Origin: Pirellulales bacterium
GTDB taxonomy: Bacteria > Planctomycetota > Planctomycetia > Pirellulales > JALHLM01
Assembly: GCA_022844585.1 (NCBI GenBank)
Contig: JALHLM010000362.1
Span: 1-6,503, forward strand
Length of the DNA: 6,503 nucleotides
Reading direction: 5' to 3'
The position numbers were made by a program, and so were the translations under genes. Positions 1 to 4,476 of this stretch are shown one piece after another. A model generated the notes under the pieces. The model worked only from the letters and a program-made list of their open reading frames with translations. It was not told the DNA's origin and made no database searches. Positions within the stretch are counted from its first letter, which is position 1. The number at the start of each line of letters is the position of its first letter.

Positions 1-338
1 TCGAAGTACAGCCAGGCGGCTTTGGTGGTGATTTCCTTGCCAACCCATTTCATTTCGAGCGGCTCGTCCTCCTTGGTGCGGCGAATGACGAAGTTCTCCT
101 TGAGATACGCCTGAATCGCTTCGTCGGCCGCGTCGGAATCGTCGAGCTTGACGCGCGTTTCGCTGTGCGCATTGAGTGAGGTCTCCAAGTCGTCGGCGGC
201 AACTCGGAGCGCAACTTCGAGCCGCTTCGTTTCGGCGTTCCACTCGGCTTCGGCGACGGACGTGTGAAACGGATGGGCGGCGGCGATGTTGGCGAGTGCT
301 GCGACCACGATGAGCGAACACACTAGCCCGGCGCGCAA
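1..338 (-). CDS. DUF6702 family protein, secreted; 3' end outside window
   Basis: Reading leftward from 338 gives about 112 codons with no stop before the window edge, so the C-terminus is missing. The product starts with a short hydrophobic leader (MRAGLVCSLIVVAALANIAA) and then HPFHTSVAEAEW, the N-terminal signature I recognise from DUF6702 proteins (HPFH at the mature N-terminus, then a strand such as KRLEVALRVAADDLE). Further on, near residues 95-112, KWVGKEITTKAAWLYFE also fits the family. No biochemical function is known to me; it is probably a small extracytoplasmic beta-rich protein. No ATG is available in frame: the frame stays open upstream into the M1 gene, and the candidates are TTG at 338, GTG at 323 and GTG at 308. 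TTG 338 is preferred because it alone gives the leader a positive charge, but no Shine-Dalgarno is visible. It lies downstream of the M1 peptidase gene in the same direction, and similar pairs occur in Bacteroidetes as I recall. The family call is firm; the start is uncertain. Confidence 0.82.
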   Translation of the reverse strand, partial: MRAGLVCSLIVVAALANIAAAHPFHTSVAEAEWNAETKRLEVALRVAADDLETSLNAHSETRVKLDDSDAADEAIQAYLKENFVIRRTKEDEPLEMKWVGKEITTKAAWLYF

Positions 339-351
339 GCGAGGGGAAGTT

Positions 352-506
352 GACGTTGGGTGCCTGGGGCAGGGGCGCTCGATGCGCGGTCGCCATGGTC
401 GAACGTCTGGGGCTTCGTTCGACTTTTCAACATGCCGCCGCGATGCCCCTGCTTGTTCAGCGCTGCATCGGTTTTCTGATGGCCCCAGCCCCAGGCACCC
501 ACGTTC
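352..506. repeat. Intergenic element with 25-base imperfect terminal inverted repeats
   Basis: The left arm (352-376) and the right arm (482-506) are reverse complements except for one substitution and one single-base shift. The shared core is GCCCCAGGCACCCA on one strand and TGGGTGCCTGGGGC on the other. About 105 bases lie between the arms and contain further nested complementarity: CGATGC at 380-385 with GCATCG at 465-470, and a perfect 8-bp stem at 398-423. The nested layout suggests a single foldable unit, either a small non-autonomous mobile element or dispersed repeat, or a structured RNA read through from the M1 gene. No transposase and no clear target-site duplication were seen. The element ends 13 bases before the apparent start of the DUF6702 gene. 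Confidence 0.6.
398..423. other. Perfect 8-bp hairpin inside the inverted-repeat element
   Basis: GTCGAACG (398-405) and CGTTCGAC (416-423) are exact reverse complements around a 10-base loop (406-415). On the + strand the stem is followed by TTTT (424-427), which superficially resembles a rho-independent terminator, but no + strand gene ends here. On the - strand, the direction of both flanking genes, no T-run follows. It is therefore more likely the apical stem of the surrounding element than a terminator. Confidence 0.5.
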
Positions 507-525
507 ACGCTTGGGCGCTCGCGAT

Positions 526-551
526 GTAGCCGTCCTCAGCGCGACAGCTAC
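526..551. other. Interrupted hairpin between the M1 and DUF6702 genes
   Basis: GTAGC (526-530) pairs with GCTAC (547-551). After one mismatch (531/546), GTC (532-534) pairs with GAC (543-545) around an 8-base loop. It lies between the NPKRQRG-type repeat and the large inverted-repeat element, downstream of the M1 gene. There is no U-run on the leftward transcript, so a classical terminator is not supported; 3'-end protection or part of a compound repeat is possible. Confidence 0.35.
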
Positions 552-572
552 TCTGCAATCGACGTCTTCTCC

Positions 573-594
573 CCCTCGCTGGCGCTTCGGGTTA
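573..594 (-). repeat. Short dispersed repeat of the 'NPKRQRG' type
   Basis: On the leftward strand this 22-base stretch begins TAACCCGAAGCG and ends CAGCGAGGG. Read in one frame it gives N-P-K-R-Q-R-G, a peptide string I recall recurring in spurious short ORFs across planctomycete genomes, where this sequence is scattered between genes. It starts three bases after the M1 stop codon, a typical 3'-flanking position. Only one copy lies in this window, so its repeated nature is recalled rather than shown here. The function is unknown. Confidence 0.55.
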
Positions 595-597
595 GTG

Positions 598-2946
598 TTA
601 TTTCGGCTCATCTTGGGACTCCTCTTCCGCTTCCACTTCCGGCTTGCCTTGGGCTTTTTGCATTGCGTTGCGCTTTTCCTTCTCTTTGAACAGCTGGAAT
701 CGCGATTTCACCGGACGGGAAGGCCAATAGTTGTTTTCTTCGTCGGCGTCGGCGGTTTCCAGGTGGGGATCAAGTGTGAGCGACTTGATCGACTTCTCCG
801 TCCAAAAGAGCTTCGTCACCCGCTGGTTGTTGTGCCGCCAGATCTCGGCCGGGATGCGCAGTTCCTCCGTTGAGCCGTCCTCGTAGTCGATGCGGAAGAT
901 CACCGGCATCACCACGCCGCCGACGTTCTTCAACTCCACGGCGTAGAAGTTCCGCCGGATTTCCAGCAGGTCCTTTTCGTGCTGTTCGAGCGTTTCCATG
1001 TACTTCTGGAATTTCTCGCGATCGTCCGGCGTCACATCCAGTTCGTCGAATGAGTTGTAAAAGTCCTTCAACTCCGGGAACTGATCGACCCGCTTCCGTA
1101 ACGGCTTGTTGCGTTCCTCGGCCTTCGTGACCGGCTCCTCGGCACGATCCTTCTTCAGGCGTTCCCCGTCAATTTCCGGGTTGGCGGTATCCATCTCGAA
1201 CTGCCGGACCCGGCTGATCGCGATATCGACGTGGTCCGTGGTGTAGAACCAGCCGCGCCAGAACCAATCGAGGTCCGTGCCCGAGGCGTCCTCCATGGTG
1301 CGGAACAGATCGGCCGGCATCGGCCGCTTGAATCGCCAGCGGCGCGCGTATTCCTTGAAGGAATAGTCGAATAACTCGCGGCCCAGAATCGTCTCGCGCA
1401 GGATATTGAGCGCTGTCGCTGGCTTGGCATAGGCTGCGTTGCCGACCTGCAGCAGCGAATCCGAGCCGGTCATGATCGGCACTTGTTCCCGGCTGAGCAT
1501 GTAACCGACGATGTCCTTGGGCTCGCCGCGTCGCGAGGGATATTTTTCCTCCCATTCCTGCTCCGAAAGATACTGCAGGAAGGTGTTAATCCCTTCGTCC
1601 ATCCACATCCATTCCCGTTCGTCGTTGTTGACGATCATGGGAAAATAGCTGTGCCCGACTTCGTGAATGATCACCGAGATCAGCCCGTACTTGGTGCGTT
1701 CGGAATACGTGCCATCCTTCTCCGGCCGCGGGCCGTTGAAGCAGATCATTGGGTATTCCATCCCGCCGACGGGGCCGTTGACGGAGATGGCGATCGGATA
1801 CGGATACGGGAACGTGTACCGCGAATAGACGTTCAACGTGTGAATGATGGAATGCGTGGAATACTTGCTCCACAGCGGTTCCCCCTCGTTGGGATAGAAC
1901 GACATCGCCATCACGCGATTGCCTTCGACGTCGTGCCCTTGCGCGTCCCAGATAAACTTGCGCGACGAAGCGAAGGCGAAGTCCCGCACGTTCTGCGCGT
2001 GATAGACCCAGGTTTTCTTGCCGGTCGGCGGGTCCGCCTCGTTGGCCTTCGCTTCTTCCGGAGTGACCACGAACATCGGCGTCTTGGCCGCGTCCGCTTG
2101 TTTGAGCCGCTCGCGCTGCGCGTCGGTGAGCACTTCCGCGGGATTCTGCAACACGCCCGTGGCGGGAGTGATATGGTCGTTCGGCACGGTGATCCGCACC
2201 AGATAATCGCCGAGCTCCAGCGTAAACTCACCGGTGCCGAGATATTGCTTATGCTGCCAACCGGTCACGTCCGTGTACGCGCACATCCGTGGAAACCACT
2301 GGGCCATCTCGTAGATGTAGTTCTTGTCCTCTTCGAAATACTCGTAGCCCGTGCGGCCGCCGATGTTCTTGGCATCGTTGATCGCATAGTCCCAGGCGAC
2401 GTTGAACTTGACGGCCCCCTGCGGCGCGAGCCCTGTCGGCAGATCGACGCGCATCATCGTGCCGACAATTCTGTAAGCCAGCTTACCGCCGCGCTCATCG
2501 CTGACCTCCGTGATGTTCACGCCCCCTTTGAATTTCTCGCGAAGCATCAGCCGATACAGCGTCTCGAACGGGAATTCATCGAAATCCGGGGATGTCTCGG
2601 TCTTCGCGGCGGCCGAGTTCGGATCGAAGATGTTGGGATCCAACTGCAGCCAGAGATAGGTCAGCGTGTCGGGCGAGTTATTGAAATAGGTGATCGTCTC
2701 CCGCCCGGTGAGATGCTGCTTCACGTCATCCAATTCGACATCGATCACGTAGTCCGCACGCTGCTGCCAGTATTCGCGGCCCGGGGCGCCGGAGGCGGTG
2801 CGAAAGCCGTTCGGCGTGGGGAGCACTTCCTCCAACTGCCGGAACGCGTCCTCTTGCTGGTATTTGGGATTCGTCACCTGGGCCGCAGAATTCGCGGCAA
2901 GCCAAAGCAGCGCCACAATGACAAGCGGAAAACGCCGATGATTCAT
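598..2946 (-). CDS. M1 family zinc metallopeptidase (gluzincin aminopeptidase type), secreted
   Basis: A complete 782-residue protein, predicted to be an exported aminopeptidase-like enzyme removing N-terminal residues from peptides. Residues 1-22 form a signal peptide (positive N-terminus, hydrophobic core, probable cleavage NSAA^QV). Residues about 65-260 match the beta-sandwich N-terminal domain of M1 enzymes. The catalytic domain carries the substrate-binding loop GGMEYPM (394-400), the zinc motif HEVGH (H428, E429, H432) and the third ligand E451 in DEG, exactly 18 residues after H432. A likely catalytic tyrosine is Y506 in AYAKPATALNIL. The substrate loop has Y where classical aminopeptidase N has GAMEN, a variant I associate with bacterial M1 enzymes of this branch. 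The C-terminal part (about 575-735) ends in a charged, acidic, low-complexity tail (751-782). ATG 2946 is the first residue of a good signal peptide; only a weak GAG-rich ribosome site precedes it. The DUF6702 gene follows 259 bases downstream. The exact substrate is unknown. Confidence 0.95.
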   Translation of the reverse strand: MNHRRFPLVIVALLWLAANSAAQVTNPKYQQEDAFRQLEEVLPTPNGFRTASGAPGREYWQQRADYVIDVELDDVKQHLTGRETITYFNNSPDTLTYLWLQLDPNIFDPNSAAAKTETSPDFDEFPFETLYRLMLREKFKGGVNITEVSDERGGKLAYRIVGTMMRVDLPTGLAPQGAVKFNVAWDYAINDAKNIGGRTGYEYFEEDKNYIYEMAQWFPRMCAYTDVTGWQHKQYLGTGEFTLELGDYLVRITVPNDHITPATGVLQNPAEVLTDAQRERLKQADAAKTPMFVVTPEEAKANEADPPTGKKTWVYHAQNVRDFAFASSRKFIWDAQGHDVEGNRVMAMSFYPNEGEPLWSKYSTHSIIHTLNVYSRYTFPYPYPIAISVNGPVGGMEYPMICFNGPRPEKDGTYSERTKYGLISVIIHEVGHSYFPMIVNNDEREWMWMDEGINTFLQYLSEQEWEEKYPSRRGEPKDIVGYMLSREQVPIMTGSDSLLQVGNAAYAKPATALNILRETILGRELFDYSFKEYARRWRFKRPMPADLFRTMEDASGTDLDWFWRGWFYTTDHVDIAISRVRQFEMDTANPEIDGERLKKDRAEEPVTKAEERNKPLRKRVDQFPELKDFYNSFDELDVTPDDREKFQKYMETLEQHEKDLLEIRRNFYAVELKNVGGVVMPVIFRIDYEDGSTEELRIPAEIWRHNNQRVTKLFWTEKSIKSLTLDPHLETADADEENNYWPSRPVKSRFQLFKEKEKRNAMQKAQGKPEVEAEEESQDEPK

Positions 2947-3113
2947 GCTCGATCTCGTGAGAGCTAAGGAGGGAATTCGCTGGCTGAGATTCGCGGGCGG
3001 CGGGTTTAATTCGCAGGTTCAATTCCTGGTACAAACCATTTATAGTTGCCTCGGTCCCGGACCGCCATCGCTTCCGGCCCCCTCCGCCTCATGAGGCCGC
3101 AAAGAAAGTGTAC
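2947..3113. promoter_or_regulatory. Divergent intergenic region, probable promoters for both gene pairs
   Basis: These 167 bases separate the leftward M1 gene from the rightward GH71/99-like gene, so promoters for both directions should lie here. An AT-rich islet at 3036-3046 stands out in GC-rich surroundings. On the + strand TATAGT (3041-3046) resembles a -10 box, with TTCAAT (3018-3023) 17 bases upstream as a poor -35. On the - strand the same islet reads TATAAA, with no convincing -35. These assignments are pattern matches only. A perfect palindrome at 3086-3097 lies between the islet and the rightward start codon. Confidence 0.4.
3086..3097. promoter_or_regulatory. Perfect 12-bp palindrome upstream of the rightward genes, possible operator
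   Basis: GCCTCATGAGGC is its own reverse complement over 12 bases and lies 16 bases before the ATG at 3114, downstream of the putative -10 islet. That position would suit a repressor site or a small 5'-UTR structure. No regulator gene is nearby and a short palindrome can occur by chance, so a function is speculative. Confidence 0.25.
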
Positions 3114-4436
3114 ATGCCAAAACTCGTTCCGTGGCTGGTATTCGCGAGCATAGTGGGCATTAGCGCGGCGAAAGTTCGCGCGCAGAACGAACTGGACGCG
3201 GTTTACGCCGAGTTGCGGCCCTACTCGGGAACCGCGGCCGCCGAGGCAATCGACCGTGAAACGCTGACCGGCAAGGTCATGGCCGGCTACCAGGGTTGGT
3301 TCACGGCCGAAGGGGACGGCGCCGGCTTGGGCTGGAAGCACTACGGCCGGCGTGGCGAATTTCGCCCTGGCAGGTGTAACATCGACCTGTGGCCCGACGT
3401 CAGCGAACTGGACGATGACGAGACGATCGACACGTCGTTCCGACATGCCGACGGAACCACGGCGCAGGTGTTCAGTTCGCATCACCCGAAGACAGTGCGA
3501 CGCCATTTTCAATGGATGCGAGAATACGACATCGACGGCGTCTTCGTGCAGCGCTTCGTGGTCGAAACCCGCGGCGCGCCGACTTTGCGGCATTTCAACC
3601 GGGTGCTGACAAACTGTCGTGAAGGGGCGAACACGCAAGGGCGCTGCTACGCGGTCATGTACGACCTCTCCGGACTGCGCGAAGGTGAGATGGACCGCGC
3701 GATCGAGGACTGGAAACGCCTCGTCGATCACATGCATCTCGGACGCAACGAGGCGGATCGAGCTTACCTGCGTCACAATGGCCGGCCGGTGGTCGCCGTG
3801 TGGGGCATCGGCTTTAACGACGGACGATCGTACACGTTGGCCGATTGCCAGCGCTTCGTCGAGTTCCTCAAAGACGATCCGCAATACGGCGGCAACACGG
3901 TGATGGTTGGCGTGCCCACCGCATGGCGGAAGCTCGATCGCGATGCTGTTAACGATCCGGCTCTACACGAACTCATTAAAAAGGCCGATATTGTCAGCCC
4001 TTGGACCGTAGGACGCTATGATTCGCCGCGCGGCGCAGCACGGCACGCTGCGGAGTTGATCGCGCCGGATATCGCTTGGTGCAGGGAACACGGAAAGGAC
4101 TATTTGCCGGTCGCCTTCCCAGGCTTCAGTTGGAGCAACATGCGCCGCAACGCTCCGTTCGACCAGATTCCGCGACGGCGCGGGGAGTTCCTGTGGAGCC
4201 AGTTCCTCGGCGCAACACGGGCCGGCGCGGACATGCTGTACGTCGCCATGTTTGACGAATTAGATGAAGGCACCGCGATTTTCAAATGCACGAACAATCC
4301 GCCTGTCGGCGAGAGCCGCTTCGTCAACCTGGACGGTTTGCCCAGCGATCATTACCTGTGGCTGACCGGCGAAGCGGGAAAAATGCTGCGTGGCGTAGTG
4401 CCCGCCAGCGACGAACCGCCTAAGCGCGAGCAATGA
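3114..4436 (+). CDS. Secreted glycoside hydrolase family 71/99-like protein
   Basis: A 440-residue protein when read from ATG 3114. A GTG two codons upstream (3108) is also possible, but the ATG gives the cleaner leader: MPKLVPWLVFASIVGIS with probable cleavage VRA^QN near residue 23. The mature part fits the GH71/99-like TIM-barrel group often annotated as xylosidase/arabinosidase. Recognisable elements are GKVMAGYQGWF (53-63), the region leading to DGVFVQRF (141-148), MYDLSG (182-187), GRPVVAVWG (223-231), PGFSW (336-340) and FDELDEGTAIFK (380-391). In that last motif E382 and E385 are three residues apart before GT, the same arrangement as the two active-site glutamates in the NEWHEGT motif of GH99 mannan-active enzymes, so catalytic activity is plausible. 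The substrate cannot be read from the sequence; an alpha-linked glycan is a guess by family. The ribosome site is weak (AAAGAAAG). The next gene starts 40 bases downstream on the same strand with no visible terminator between. Confidence 0.88.
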   Translation: MPKLVPWLVFASIVGISAAKVRAQNELDAVYAELRPYSGTAAAEAIDRETLTGKVMAGYQGWFTAEGDGAGLGWKHYGRRGEFRPGRCNIDLWPDVSELDDDETIDTSFRHADGTTAQVFSSHHPKTVRRHFQWMREYDIDGVFVQRFVVETRGAPTLRHFNRVLTNCREGANTQGRCYAVMYDLSGLREGEMDRAIEDWKRLVDHMHLGRNEADRAYLRHNGRPVVAVWGIGFNDGRSYTLADCQRFVEFLKDDPQYGGNTVMVGVPTAWRKLDRDAVNDPALHELIKKADIVSPWTVGRYDSPRGAARHAAELIAPDIAWCREHGKDYLPVAFPGFSWSNMRRNAPFDQIPRRRGEFLWSQFLGATRAGADMLYVAMFDELDEGTAIFKCTNNPPVGESRFVNLDGLPSDHYLWLTGEAGKMLRGVVPASDEPPKREQ

Positions 4437-4476
4437 CGTTCACCAAGATTCCACTTGCCAGAGAGCGAAACGCATC

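Noticed and set aside
398..427. Hairpin plus TTTT read as a rho-independent terminator on the + strand
   Set aside because: No + strand gene ends there; the T-run is short and the loop is large. It fits better as the apical stem of the inverted-repeat element.
323..508. 61-codon - strand frame between the M1 and DUF6702 genes
   Set aside because: It lies almost wholly inside the inverted-repeat element, has no ribosome site or recognisable domain, and overlaps the DUF6702 start out of frame. It is most likely a spurious reading of the repeat.
286..873. 195-codon + strand frame with a hydrophobic stretch resembling a membrane segment
   Set aside because: The hydrophobic part is the antisense of the charged C-terminal tail of the M1 protein, and the rest crosses the repeat-rich spacer and the start of the DUF6702 gene.
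1483..2967. 494-codon open frame on the + strand, opposite the M1 gene
   Set aside because: It lies antisense to a protein with a signal peptide and intact M1 catalytic motifs. The translation matches no family I know and is the usual antisense artefact of GC-rich coding sequence.
2966..2973. Perfect Shine-Dalgarno-like AAGGAGGG on the + strand
   Set aside because: No ATG, GTG or TTG follows at a usable distance, and it sits upstream of the M1 gene on the opposite strand.
3013..3029. tRNA T-arm-like sequence (GGTTCAATTCC with a partial 5-bp stem) near ACCA, considered as a tRNA or an attachment-site scar
   Set aside because: No D-arm, anticodon arm or matching 5' acceptor strand can be found upstream, the 3' spacing to CCA is one base short, and no integrase is nearby. 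Probably chance.
3006..3884. 292-codon open frame on the - strand, opposite the GH71/99-like gene
   Set aside because: It is antisense to a gene with recognisable family motifs and a signal peptide; its own translation shows no domain and ends in the divergent promoter region.
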